A DNA stretch of 64,000 nt from the NCBI RefSeq assembly GCF_001280005.1, contig NZ_LGDW01000002.1:39266-103265 (forward strand). Direction: 5' to 3'. The stretch is from Streptomyces sp. NRRL WC-3618. GTDB taxonomy: Bacteria > Actinomycetota > Actinomycetes > Streptomycetales > Streptomycetaceae. Shown here one piece after another: positions 50,825-59,109 of the stretch (positions are counted from its first letter, which is position 1; the number at the start of each line of letters is the position of its first letter). A program made the translations under genes and the position numbers. Below the pieces are notes generated by a model. The model was not told the DNA's origin and searched no databases. It worked only from the letters and a program-made list of their open reading frames with translations.

Positions 50825-52093
50825 GTGTATCTCGCGGACTCCCGCAGCACCAAGGCCGCCGCCGCCCCGGACACCCGTCCGGGGCGGCGGTCGGCCGCCG
50901 TGCCCACCACCGTGCTGGCCCTGGGCGCGGTCAGCCTGATCACGGACGTCTCCTCGGAGATGGTCACGGCCGTGCTGCCGCTCTACGTCGTCGCGGGGCT
51001 CGGTCTGTCACCGCTCGGCTTCGGGCTTCTCGACGGCATCAACAACGGTGTCGGGGCCCTCGTCCGGCTGGTCGGGGGCCATCTCGCCGACCGGGGTGGC
51101 CGCCGGCACAAGGTGGTGGCGGGCCTCGGCTACGGACTGTCGGCAGTGTGCAAGCCGTTGCTGCTGCTCGCCCACACCATCCCCGCGATCAGTGTCGTAC
51201 TCGCGGCCGACCGCACCGGCAAAGGGCTGCGTACCGCCCCACGGGACGCGATGATCTCGCTGGCGACCCCACCCGAGCACCGGGGGCGGGCGTTCGGGGT
51301 GCACCGTGCCATGGACACCACCGGCGCGCTGCTCGGCCCGCTCGTCGCCTTCGCCGTGCTCCGCGCCACCGTCGACGGCTACGACGCGGTCTTCGCGGTC
51401 AGCGGCTGCGTCGCCGTGCTCGGGGTGCTGGTGCTGGTGCTCTTCGTACCCCGCCACATCGCCCCGGCCACCGCCGTACAACTGCCCGAACCGGCACGGC
51501 CGTTGCTCCGGGACGCGCTCGGACTGCTGCGCCGCCCCGAGCTGCGCCGGCTCACCGTGTGCGCGACCCTGCTCGGCCTGACCACCGTCAGCGACTCCTT
51601 CCTCTACCTTCTTCTCTCGCGCGAAGGGGACCTGCCCGCCCACCTCTTCCCGCTGCTGCCGCTGGGCACCGCCGCCGTCTTCCTGCTGCTCGCCTTCCCG
51701 CTCGGCGCGCTCGCCGACCGCGTCGGCAGCAGACAGCTCTTCCTGGCCGGCCATGGCGTCCTGCTGCTCGGTTACGCCATGGTCCTCTCCCCGTGGCACG
51801 GTGCCGTGGCCGTGATCGCCGTCCTCGTCACGCACGGCACCTTCTACGCCGCCACCGACGGAGTCCTCGCCGCCGCCACCGCCGGTGCCGTGCCCGCACA
51901 GCACCAGGGAGCCGGGCAGGCCCTGGTCGGCACCGGCCAGGCGCTGGCCCGGTTCGCCTGCTCGCTCGCCTTCGGCGCGGCCTGGAGCCTGTGGGGTGGA
52001 CGGGCGGCCCTCGCCGTCACCGCCGCCGCACTGGCCGTCAGCGCCGTCGTGGCGTCGTTCGTCCTCCGTACCAGCGACGAGGTGCCCGCATGA
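50825..52093 (+). CDS. MFS transporter
   Basis: 422 residues from a GTG six bases after the phosphatase stop. Twelve helices are readable; typical motifs are ITDVSSEMVTAVLPLYVVAG in TM1 and the motif A loop GGHLADRGGRRHKVVAGLGY. The second half repeats the pattern (FPLGALADRVGSRQLFLAGH). The LITDVSSEM start is typical of a COG0477 group often called 'MFS transporter, drug or sugar-phosphate type'. The substrate is unknown. Being directly behind a PHO-controlled phosphatase, it may export or import phosphorylated compounds. Coupled (ATGA) to the next gene. Confidence 0.8.
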   Translation: MYLADSRSTKAAAAPDTRPGRRSAAVPTTVLALGAVSLITDVSSEMVTAVLPLYVVAGLGLSPLGFGLLDGINNGVGALVRLVGGHLADRGGRRHKVVAGLGYGLSAVCKPLLLLAHTIPAISVVLAADRTGKGLRTAPRDAMISLATPPEHRGRAFGVHRAMDTTGALLGPLVAFAVLRATVDGYDAVFAVSGCVAVLGVLVLVLFVPRHIAPATAVQLPEPARPLLRDALGLLRRPELRRLTVCATLLGLTTVSDSFLYLLLSREGDLPAHLFPLLPLGTAAVFLLLAFPLGALADRVGSRQLFLAGHGVLLLGYAMVLSPWHGAVAVIAVLVTHGTFYAATDGVLAAATAGAVPAQHQGAGQALVGTGQALARFACSLAFGAAWSLWGGRAALAVTAAALAVSAVVASFVLRTSDEVPA

Positions 52094-53139
52094 CCCGCAC
52101 GAGCCGCACGACCCCTATGACCCGAACAGCGCGCCTGGTGATCCTGCTGGTCGCCGTCGTGCTGCTCGGCGCGGTCGGCACCGGGTCGGTGCTGTACGCC
52201 GCCCACCGGTCGGGTGTGCGAGACGAGCAGCAGGCGAACGGTCCGACCGTACGGACCGGCACCGTCTCGCTCCGCCCCACGACCGGCCGACGGCTGCTGG
52301 TGCGCAACCTGGCCTGGGGCCCGCACCGCGACGAGATCGCCACCGTGCCGGCCGACGATCCGCAGGGGCCGCGCACCGCGTCGGGCGTCAAGTGCCTGCG
52401 CTTCCACGCGGCAGCGGGTACCGGCATCTGCCTCCAGGCCGTACACGGCCGACTGGAGGACACGTACCGGGCGGTGGTACTCGACTCGCGGCTGCACGAG
52501 CTGCACCGCTTCCCGGCAGCGGGCATCCCCACCCGGGCCCGGGTCTCACCCTCCGGCCACCTGGTGGCCTGGACGGTCTTCGTGAGCGGAGACTCCTACG
52601 CCGGCACCCACTTCTCCACCCGCACCGCCATCGTCGACACCCGGACCTGGGCCACCGACGACAACCTGGAGACCTTCCGCATCATCAAGGACGGCCGGAC
52701 CCGCCACGCCGCCGACAGCAACATCTGGGGCGTCACCTTCGCCGATGACACCCGCTTCTACGCCACGCTGGCGACCGGCGGCCGCACCTATCTGGTCCGC
52801 GGCGACATCGCCGCACGCACGCTCACCACCCTGCACGGCAACGTCGAGTGCCCCTCGCTCTCGCCCGACGGAACCCGGATCGCCTACAAGAAACGCGTCA
52901 AGGGGGCCTCACCCGACGCTCCCTGGCGGCTGTACGTCCTGGACCTGCACACCATGAAGGAGACCGCGACCGCCGAGCGGCGCAACATCGACGACCAGGC
53001 CCTGTGGGCCGACGACTCCACCCTCGTCTACGCCCTCCCCGGCGACTACGGCTCCGACCTGTGGACCGTCCCCGCGAACGGCAGCGGCACGGCCCGCACC
53101 CTCATGACCTCCGCCGTCGCCCCCGCCTACCTGGGGTGA
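52090..53139 (+). CDS. Membrane-anchored TolB/WD40-like beta-propeller protein
   Basis: 349 residues from the ATG at 52090, overlapping the MFS stop. A single N-terminal helix (ARLVILLVAVVLLGAVGTGS) anchors an external domain with repeats of the type 'SPSGHLVAWTVF', 'LSPDGTRIAYKKR' and 'LWADDSTLVYALP' (about residues 60-345), as in TolB-like six-bladed propellers. Such proteins usually bind partners or ligands and are not enzymes. Coupling to the transporter suggests it works with it. Not a lipoprotein, as no lipobox cysteine is seen. Confidence 0.75.
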   Translation: MTRTSRTTPMTRTARLVILLVAVVLLGAVGTGSVLYAAHRSGVRDEQQANGPTVRTGTVSLRPTTGRRLLVRNLAWGPHRDEIATVPADDPQGPRTASGVKCLRFHAAAGTGICLQAVHGRLEDTYRAVVLDSRLHELHRFPAAGIPTRARVSPSGHLVAWTVFVSGDSYAGTHFSTRTAIVDTRTWATDDNLETFRIIKDGRTRHAADSNIWGVTFADDTRFYATLATGGRTYLVRGDIAARTLTTLHGNVECPSLSPDGTRIAYKKRVKGASPDAPWRLYVLDLHTMKETATAERRNIDDQALWADDSTLVYALPGDYGSDLWTVPANGSGTARTLMTSAVAPAYLG

Positions 53140-53182
53140 CACCGGACGAAGCGGGGGCGGGGCGTCGCGGTGTCGCGCGCCG

Positions 53183-53917
53183 TCAGGAATCCCTCTCCGC
53201 GATCTCCCGCAGCAGTCGGGGCAGAGCCGTGCCGATCGGTTCCCGTACGACCTCGTCGGCCCGGTCGTCGTACGGGGTCGGCTCGGCGTTGACGATGACG
53301 AGCCGGGCGCCATGGTCGGCGGCGACACCGGCGAGCCCGGCGGCGGGCTGGACCTGGAGGCTGGTTCCGACGGCGATGAACACCTGGCTGGCCTTGGCGA
53401 TGGCGAGGGCGTCGCCCAGGACGACCGGGTCGAGGCGCTGACCGAACATGACGGTCGCCGACTTGAGGATCCCACCGCACTCCAGACACGGCGGGTCCTC
53501 CTCCCCGGCCTCGACCCGGGCGAGGGCGACCTCCATGGGCCCGCGCGCAGCACACTCGGTGCACACGAACTCCCGTGCGGTGCCGTGCAGTTCGAGCACC
53601 TTGCGGGCGGGCATCCCGGCGAGCTGGTGCAGCCCGTCCACGTTCTGCGTGATCACCCGCACCGGCACCCCGGCCCGCTCCAGCTCGGCCACGGCCAGGT
53701 GCGCGGCGTTGGGCTCGGCCTGAAGGGTCCGGGCCTGGCGCCGCATCTGCCAGGAACGGCGCCGAATCTCGGGATCGCCCATGTAGTACTCGTACGTCAC
53801 GAGCTTCTCGGCCCCCGGATCACGCCGCCACAGGCCGTTCGGGCCGCGATAGTCGGGGATCCCGGAGTCGGTCGAGATACCGGCGCCGCTCAGGACGGCG
53901 ACGAGGGGCTTGGTCAT
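53183..53917 (-). CDS. cobB: NAD-dependent protein deacylase (sirtuin)
   Basis: 244 residues. NAD site: VLSGAGISTDSGIPDYRG and the TQNVDGLH loop; the catalytic histidine lies in ELHGTARE. Zinc cysteines are in FVCTECAA and PPCLECGG. The core ends GTSLQVQPAAGL and IVNAEPTPYDDRAD. It removes acyl groups from lysines, consuming NAD and releasing nicotinamide and O-acyl-ADP-ribose. Free-standing, convergent with the TolB-like gene and divergent from a small RHH-like gene. Confidence 0.9.
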   Translation of the reverse strand: MTKPLVAVLSGAGISTDSGIPDYRGPNGLWRRDPGAEKLVTYEYYMGDPEIRRRSWQMRRQARTLQAEPNAAHLAVAELERAGVPVRVITQNVDGLHQLAGMPARKVLELHGTAREFVCTECAARGPMEVALARVEAGEEDPPCLECGGILKSATVMFGQRLDPVVLGDALAIAKASQVFIAVGTSLQVQPAAGLAGVAADHGARLVIVNAEPTPYDDRADEVVREPIGTALPRLLREIAERDS

Positions 53918-54035
53918 GTCGCCGAGGGTAGGTCCCGGCGTCCCGGGCGGCGACCGGTTAACCGCCCAGCAGTCGCCGCCGGGCCATTGTCGCCGTACCC
54001 CTGTGCGAACGCCCGCCCGGTGTTAATGTCCCCGC

Positions 54036-54242
54036 ATGGCAGCCAAGGTCTCCGTCTCCCTCGACGCCGCGCTCGTCGTCGAGGTCATGGTGCTGGCGGG
54101 CGTCGGGAACCCCCAGGACGCCGTCGAGCTCGTAGTGCGGGACTACATCGCGCGCGGCCACCGCACCGAGGCCCGGATCGCCGAGCGCGACGATGCCCGG
54201 CGCGCGGCGGACGACGTGAAGCCGCCCAACGTGCAGGGGTGA
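54036..54242 (+). CDS. Small ribbon-helix-helix-like protein (VapB/DUF2191-like)
   Basis: 68 residues: MAAKVSVSLDAALVVEVMVL, AGVGNPQDAVELVVRDYIAR, then a charged tail. A short N-terminal beta strand followed by two helices is the ribbon-helix-helix pattern of VapB-type antitoxins. No PIN or other toxin gene is next to it, so it may be an orphan regulator. Convergent with the NUDIX gene. Confidence 0.6.
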   Translation: MAAKVSVSLDAALVVEVMVLAGVGNPQDAVELVVRDYIARGHRTEARIAERDDARRAADDVKPPNVQG

Positions 54243-54261
54243 AGCGCGGCCGGGGCGGTCG

Positions 54262-54753
54262 TCAGCCCACCCGCTCGCCGTTCTCCAGCTCGGCCGTTCC
54301 AGCGCCCTCCGCCAGGACGTCGAGCGCGTGCAGGACCCGGCGGCCCAGGGAGCCCCTGAGGTACTCGGCGAGGTCCTCGCGCGAGACGAGCCGCCAGGAC
54401 AGCAGCTCCTCCTCCTGCAAGGTGATCGCCTTGAGCTCGTCCTCGCCGAGGACGCCCCCGTCGTACAGATACGCCACCAGGGGCGGGTGTCCCGCGATGT
54501 GGACCCAGTCGACGGCCAGCAGCCGGCCGATCTCACGGTCGAGGCCGATCTCCTCGAGGGTCTCCCGGCGCGCGCCCTGGCGTGGGGTCTCCCCGTCGTC
54601 CGACTCGATCGTGCCGCCCGGAAGGGCCCAGCCCTCACGGTAGTTGGGCTCGACGAGCAGGATCCGTCCGTCGGCGTCGCGGAAGAGCGCGGCGGCGCCG
54701 GACAGGACGCGGGGCAGGCCGGCGATGTACGTGGCGAAGTCTTGAGTGGTCAC
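54262..54753 (-). CDS. NUDIX hydrolase
   Basis: 163 residues. The Nudix box is complete: it begins GGTIESDDGETPRQGARRET and continues LEEIGL (pattern GX5EX7REUXEEXGU with a small insertion). Before it, YREGWALPGG is typical. Substrates of the family include ADP-ribose, NADH and dinucleoside polyphosphates; the exact one is not readable. The ADP-ribosylglycohydrolase-like gene lies 51 bases upstream on the same strand, so a joint role in ADP-ribose turnover is plausible. Confidence 0.85.
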   Translation of the reverse strand: MTTQDFATYIAGLPRVLSGAAALFRDADGRILLVEPNYREGWALPGGTIESDDGETPRQGARRETLEEIGLDREIGRLLAVDWVHIAGHPPLVAYLYDGGVLGEDELKAITLQEEELLSWRLVSREDLAEYLRGSLGRRVLHALDVLAEGAGTAELENGERVG

Positions 54754-54804
54754 CCGGGAAGCGTAACCAGGAGAAGGACGGCGAAAGGGGCCGTCGGGGT
54801 CACA

Positions 54805-55884
54805 TCACACCTGCGGGTGTCCCAACCGCACGGTCCGCTCCGCCAGTTCACTGATCCGTACCCCGTCGAAGCCGAACACCGCGCTGCGTACGGTGTCCTC
54901 CAGCGGCTCCTTCCACTGGCTCGGGATCGCCTCCGCGCCGCACAGCACGCCCGCCACCGAGCCCGCCGTCGCGCCGTTCGAGTCGGTGTCCAGGCCGCCC
55001 CGGACGGTCAGCGCGATCGTGCGGGTGAAGTCGCCGTCCCCGTACAGGAGCCCGGCGGTCAGGACGGCGATGTTGGGGACCGTGTGGATCCAGCCCAGCC
55101 CGGCGGTCTCCCCGGCGACCGTGCTGAGCGTGTCCTCCCAGGTCAGCCGGGTGTCGTACAGCGACATGACGCGGCGCACCGTACGGGCCAGGCGGCTGCT
55201 CGCCGGGATTACCGTCAGCGCCGTGTCCAGGGCGTGGCGGACGGTGGGTGCCGTGAACGCCGCCGAGATCAGTGCCGCCGCGAACATCGCCCCGTACACG
55301 CCGTTGCCCGTGTGGGAGAGGACGGCGTCGCGGCGGGCCTGCCAGGCGGCGCGGCGCGGGGCGTCCGGACAGGTCCAGCCGTGGATGTCGGCGCGGATCA
55401 GGGCGCCGATCCATTCCTGGTACGGGTTGTCGAACGTGGCGGTCAGCGGCGGCTTGAGACCGGCCGCGAGGTTGCGGTAGGCGACGCGCTCCGCCGTGAA
55501 CGTCTGGAGGAACGGCAGCCGCAGCAGCCACAGTTCGCCGACCTGCTCGGTGCTGAAGTCGAAACCGTGCGTCTCCAGCAGGTCCAGGCCGAGGACGGCG
55601 TAGTCGACGTCGTCGTCACGACAGCTGCCGTGGATCCGGCCGCGTACGCACTCGCGCCACTCGGGACGCAGTGCGAAGCCGTCGCTCTCGTTCCCCGCCG
55701 GTGGCCCGGGCAGGTAGTCGGTGAGCGGGAGGGCGTCGGTGAGTCGTAGATAGCGGTCGATGCGCTCGCGCGTCCAGTAGTCGCCCCGCTCCACCGGCTT
55801 GCCGAGCATGTTGCCCGCGATCCGGCCCAGCCAGCCTCCGAGAACGCGGTCGGTGTGTCCGGCGGCGGTGCCCACAGCGGTCAT
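54805..55884 (-). CDS. ADP-ribosylglycohydrolase family protein
   Basis: 359 residues. The head VLGGWLGRIAGNMLGKPVER contains the family's glycine-rich start. Metal-site acidic clusters are RDDDVDYAVLGLDLLE and, near the C-terminus, VRGGLDTDSNGATAGSVAGV. The DTDSN block is the classical dinuclear magnesium motif. Members remove ADP-ribose from arginine or hydrolyse ADP-ribosylated metabolites; some act on other glycosides. The C-terminus continues through VSAIPSQ-like sequence to a normal end. Divergent from the glycerate kinase gene, with 143 bases between. Confidence 0.85.
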   Translation of the reverse strand: MTAVGTAAGHTDRVLGGWLGRIAGNMLGKPVERGDYWTRERIDRYLRLTDALPLTDYLPGPPAGNESDGFALRPEWRECVRGRIHGSCRDDDVDYAVLGLDLLETHGFDFSTEQVGELWLLRLPFLQTFTAERVAYRNLAAGLKPPLTATFDNPYQEWIGALIRADIHGWTCPDAPRRAAWQARRDAVLSHTGNGVYGAMFAAALISAAFTAPTVRHALDTALTVIPASSRLARTVRRVMSLYDTRLTWEDTLSTVAGETAGLGWIHTVPNIAVLTAGLLYGDGDFTRTIALTVRGGLDTDSNGATAGSVAGVLCGAEAIPSQWKEPLEDTVRSAVFGFDGVRISELAERTVRLGHPQV

Positions 55885-56027
55885 CCCTCCGGTTTACCAC
55901 CATCCGGGGGAGGTGGTGCCCTTGCTGTGAGCGGCCCGGGAGGCATGACGGGGCGGGCCTGCGGCGGCTATGGTCGCAGCGGCGCGACTGCCTGCGTGTA
56001 CGGGGCCGAGAGCAAGGGGAACACAGG

Positions 56028-57197
56028 GTGGCGGACGCTGCGGTTACGGCGAAGAGGACCGGTGTGCGGGTGGCTCGGGTGCTGATCGCCGCCGACAAGT
56101 TCAAGGGATCGCTGACGGCCGTGGAGGTCGCCGAGCGGGTGAGTGCCGGCCTGCGCAAGGCGGCCCCCGGTGTCGAGATCGAGTCGCTTCCCGTGGCCGA
56201 CGGCGGCGACGGAACCGTGGCCGCCGCGGTCGCCGCCGGATTCGCACGGCGTGAGGTACGGGTCACGGGGCCGCTCGGGCACGAGGTGACGGCCGCGTTC
56301 GCGTTGCGCGGCGACACCGCCGTGGTCGAGATGGCCGAGGCGAGCGGGCTGCAACGGCTGCCCGCCGGAGTCTTCGGGCCGCTCACGGCATCGACGTACG
56401 GCTCCGGTGAACTGCTGCGGGCCGCCCTGGACGCGGGCGCGCGCACCATCGTCTTCGGGGTCGGAGGCAGCGCCACCAACGACGGGGGCGCGGGCATGCT
56501 GACCGCGCTCGGCGCGCGCTTCCTGGACGCCGACGGCGCGCCGGTGCCGCCCGGGGGCGGTGGGCTGGCCGGACTCGTCACGGCCGACCTCTCGGGCCTC
56601 GACGCACGCCTCGCGGACGTCGACCTCGTGCTGGCCAGCGACGTGGACAACCCGTTGACCGGGCCGACGGGCGCGCCCGCGGTGTACGGCCCGCAGAAGG
56701 GCGCCTCCCCGGACGACGTGGCCGCCCTGGACGGGGCCCTCGCGCACTACGCCAAGGTCCTGGAGACGGTGATCGGCTGGAAGGCCGCCGAGTACGCCGC
56801 CGCACCGGGTGCGGGCGCCGCCGGCGGCATCGGCTACGGCGCCCTGGTCATGGGCGCCCGGTTCCGGCCCGGTATCGAGGTCATGCTCGACGTCCTCGGC
56901 TTCGCGGACGCCGTGGACCGCGCCACGCTGGTGATCACCGGCGAGGGCTCCCTCGACGAGCAGACCCTGCACGGCAAGGCCCCCGCCGGTGTCGCGGCGG
57001 CTGCCCGCGCCCAGGGCCGCGAGGTCGTCGCGGTCTGCGGCCGCCTCGCCCTGCGCCCGGAGGCCCTGGGCCGGGCCGGTATCCGACGCGCGTACCCCCT
57101 GACGGAGATCGAACCGGACCTCGCGAAGTGCGTCTCCGACGCCGGGCCGCTGCTGGAACGGGTCGCGGAGAACATTGGACGCGACTTCCTTGTGTGA
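56028..57197 (+). CDS. Glycerate kinase (type II, GlxK/GarK family)
   Basis: 389 residues from a GTG at 56028; the family core begins at VLIAADKFKGSLTAVEVAER about 20 residues in, so a second GTG (56064) is possible. Other blocks: LPVADGGDGTVAAAV, VFGVGGSATNDGGAGMLTAL, GAAGGIGYGALVMGA, VITGEGSLDEQTLHGKAPAG. It phosphorylates D-glycerate to 2- or 3-phosphoglycerate, linking glyoxylate or tartronate metabolism to glycolysis. A perfect hairpin lies downstream. Confidence 0.87.
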   Translation: MADAAVTAKRTGVRVARVLIAADKFKGSLTAVEVAERVSAGLRKAAPGVEIESLPVADGGDGTVAAAVAAGFARREVRVTGPLGHEVTAAFALRGDTAVVEMAEASGLQRLPAGVFGPLTASTYGSGELLRAALDAGARTIVFGVGGSATNDGGAGMLTALGARFLDADGAPVPPGGGGLAGLVTADLSGLDARLADVDLVLASDVDNPLTGPTGAPAVYGPQKGASPDDVAALDGALAHYAKVLETVIGWKAAEYAAAPGAGAAGGIGYGALVMGARFRPGIEVMLDVLGFADAVDRATLVITGEGSLDEQTLHGKAPAGVAAAARAQGREVVAVCGRLALRPEALGRAGIRRAYPLTEIEPDLAKCVSDAGPLLERVAENIGRDFLV

Positions 57198-57384
57198 GGC
57201 CACGAGGGCGCCGGCACACCCGGTCCCCGCGAGCCGCGTGGCGTCCTCCGGCGCGCTTGCCGGTCCCGGCAGCCGATGACACGCCGCCTCCGTTGTCGTA
57301 CGGATCCGGTGGTCGCGTACGGGTCCGTGCGCCCCGCCGGCCGGCCTCACTGGATGCGGCAGCGTGATCCTCGCGCAACGCGCA

Positions 57385-57414
57385 GGGGCCCCGAACCGTC
57401 CGGTTCGGGGCCCC
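57385..57414. terminator. Bidirectional hairpin terminator
   Basis: Perfect 13-bp stem: GGGGCCCCGAACC (57385-57397) with GGTTCGGGGCCCC (57402-57414), loop GTCC. It lies between the convergent glycerate kinase and pssA genes. Confidence 0.8.
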
Positions 57415-57445
57415 GCGTACAACTGTGTCACCGTCACCGCCACCG

Positions 57446-58297
57446 CTACGGAAGCTGTGCCGCCCTTGCCTCGCGGCGGTTGCCGCGGAAGTTGTTCACC
57501 CGGCGCGCCGTGGCGAACAGCGGGATCACCGCGCCCAGGACGAGCTGCAGGGCGCAGCCGGTCTGGAGGAGGAGCTGGCCGCCGGGGGCGTCGAAGGCCC
57601 AGGCCGCCAGGAGGGCCATCCCGGAGACGATCCAGGAGACCATCGCGATCGCGAGCGGACCGCGCGGCTTCGGGTACTCGACCCGGCTCACCATCAGCCA
57701 GGCGGTGCCGACGATGGCCATGAGCGTGGCCACGAACGGCAGCTCCAGCAGCACGATCGAGACGACCGTCAGGGCGCCGAAGGGACTCGGCATGCCCTGG
57801 AAGGTGCCGTCCTTCACCGTGACGCACGAGAATCTCGCGAGCCTCAGCACCACGGCGAGCAGGACGACGATCGCGCCGACCGCGGCCACCTTCTGGTACG
57901 CGTCGTCCGCGACCATGCCGTACACCAGCACGAAGTACGCGGGCGCGAGACCGAAGCTGATCAGGTCGGAGAGGTTGTCCAGCTCGGCGCCCATGGGGGA
58001 GGAGCGCAGCTTGCGGGCGACCAGGCCGTCGAAGAGGTCGAAGACGGCCGCGCAGAGCATCAGGATCACCGCGGACGCCGCCGAGTGACGGGCCATGCCC
58101 GACTCGTCACTGCCGGTGAGGTGAGGGATCAGGATGCCGGTGGTGGTGAAGTACACCGCCATGAAGCCGCAGGTGGCGTTGCCGAGCGTGAGGGTGTCCG
58201 CTATTGAGAGGCGGAGAGAAAGAGGCATCTCCTCCTCGTCGTCGTCCACCTCGTCGGCCTCCGGCACCCACTGGGTCTCGGGATCAATCACGGTCAA
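57446..58297 (-). CDS. pssA: CDP-diacylglycerol-serine O-phosphatidyltransferase
   Basis: 283 residues. CDP-alcohol phosphotransferase signature: FDLFDGLVARKLRSSPMGAE, then LDNLSDLISFGLAP (the DG..AR..G..D...D pattern). Six to eight membrane helices, with an acidic cytoplasmic head (EADEVDDDEEEMPLSLRL). It makes phosphatidylserine from CDP-diacylglycerol and serine. The gene overlaps psd by 14 bases, and the two form the phosphatidylethanolamine branch. Confidence 0.92.
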   Translation of the reverse strand: MTVIDPETQWVPEADEVDDDEEEMPLSLRLSIADTLTLGNATCGFMAVYFTTTGILIPHLTGSDESGMARHSAASAVILMLCAAVFDLFDGLVARKLRSSPMGAELDNLSDLISFGLAPAYFVLVYGMVADDAYQKVAAVGAIVVLLAVVLRLARFSCVTVKDGTFQGMPSPFGALTVVSIVLLELPFVATLMAIVGTAWLMVSRVEYPKPRGPLAIAMVSWIVSGMALLAAWAFDAPGGQLLLQTGCALQLVLGAVIPLFATARRVNNFRGNRREARAAQLP

Positions 58298-58940
58298 TGC
58301 GAGTCACCCCTGCCACCGTCTTCTGGCCGACCTCGACCGCGACCTCGACACCCTCGGGGAGGTAGATGTCGACGCGCGAGCCGAAACGGATCAGGCCGAT
58401 CCGGTCGCCCTGCTCGACCTTCGTTCCCTGCGGCACGTACGGGACGATGCGGCGAGCGACCGCACCGGCGATCTGGATCATCTCGATGTCACCGAGCTCG
58501 GTGTCGAAGTGCCAGACAACTCTCTCGTTGTTCTCGCTCTCCTTGTTGAACGCAGGAACGAAGCCGCCCGGGATGTGCTCGACGGACGTCACCGTGCCGG
58601 AGAGGGGCGCGCGGTTGACGTGTACGTTGAGCGGGCTCATGAAGATCGCGACGCGGGTTCGCCCGTCCTTCCACGGCATGATGCTCTGCACCACACCGTC
58701 GGCGGGAGAGATGACCCGGCCCTGGGTGATCTCGCGCTCGGGGTCGCGGAAGAACCACAGCATGCCCGCCGCCAGCGCGGTGACGGGTACGGCCACGGCC
58801 TTGGCGGCGCCGGACTTGCGCGCGCGTACCAGGCTGAGGGCTGCGGTGGCCACGGTCGGGAGGAGCCACGGCGATGCTCCGCGCGCCAGGCGTACGCCTG
58901 CCAGGCTGTCGCGAGGTGCAGAGGTTTGGCTGTGGGGCAT
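58284..58940 (-). CDS. psd: Phosphatidylserine decarboxylase proenzyme
   Basis: 218 residues from the ATG at 58940; the longer frame to 59087 is leader DNA. Motifs: FFRDPEREITQGRVISPADG, FMSPLNVHVNRAPLSGTV, and the autocleavage site FGSRVD with Ser188, which becomes the pyruvoyl group. One N-terminal membrane helix (AVAVPVTALAAGMLWFF). Short actinobacterial/alpha-proteobacterial form (Psd type II), with GS rather than LGST at the cleavage point. Converts phosphatidylserine to phosphatidylethanolamine; translated with pssA. Confidence 0.92.
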   Translation of the reverse strand: MPHSQTSAPRDSLAGVRLARGASPWLLPTVATAALSLVRARKSGAAKAVAVPVTALAAGMLWFFRDPEREITQGRVISPADGVVQSIMPWKDGRTRVAIFMSPLNVHVNRAPLSGTVTSVEHIPGGFVPAFNKESENNERVVWHFDTELGDIEMIQIAGAVARRIVPYVPQGTKVEQGDRIGLIRFGSRVDIYLPEGVEVAVEVGQKTVAGVTRIDRD

Positions 58941-59065
58941 GGATGACCTTCGTAGCGGATGATGCCGCGCTGTATCAGGGGACGGCGGCTTTCCGGCGAT
59001 CGTAGCGGCTCGTAGCCACAACTGGGTAAGCCAGGAAGCTGAGTCGACGGCTGAAGAGTGCTGAC

Positions 59066-59098
59066 GGGGTGTGATCTTCTTCTCCAAGAAAACACCCC
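59066..59098 (-). terminator. Terminator of the ethylmalonyl-CoA operon
   Basis: Outer stem GGGGTGT (59066-59072) with ACACCCC (59092-59098), inner stem TTCTT (59077-59081) with AAGAA (59086-59090). It begins 12 bases after the mcd stop codon. Read on the minus strand it includes a TTTTC run. Confidence 0.7.
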
Positions 59099-59109
59099 GA
59101 AGCGGACAA

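Noticed and set aside
54036..54242. Toxin-antitoxin module
   Set aside because: A ribbon-helix-helix-like protein is present but no toxin gene lies on either side; neighbours are a sirtuin and a NUDIX hydrolase.
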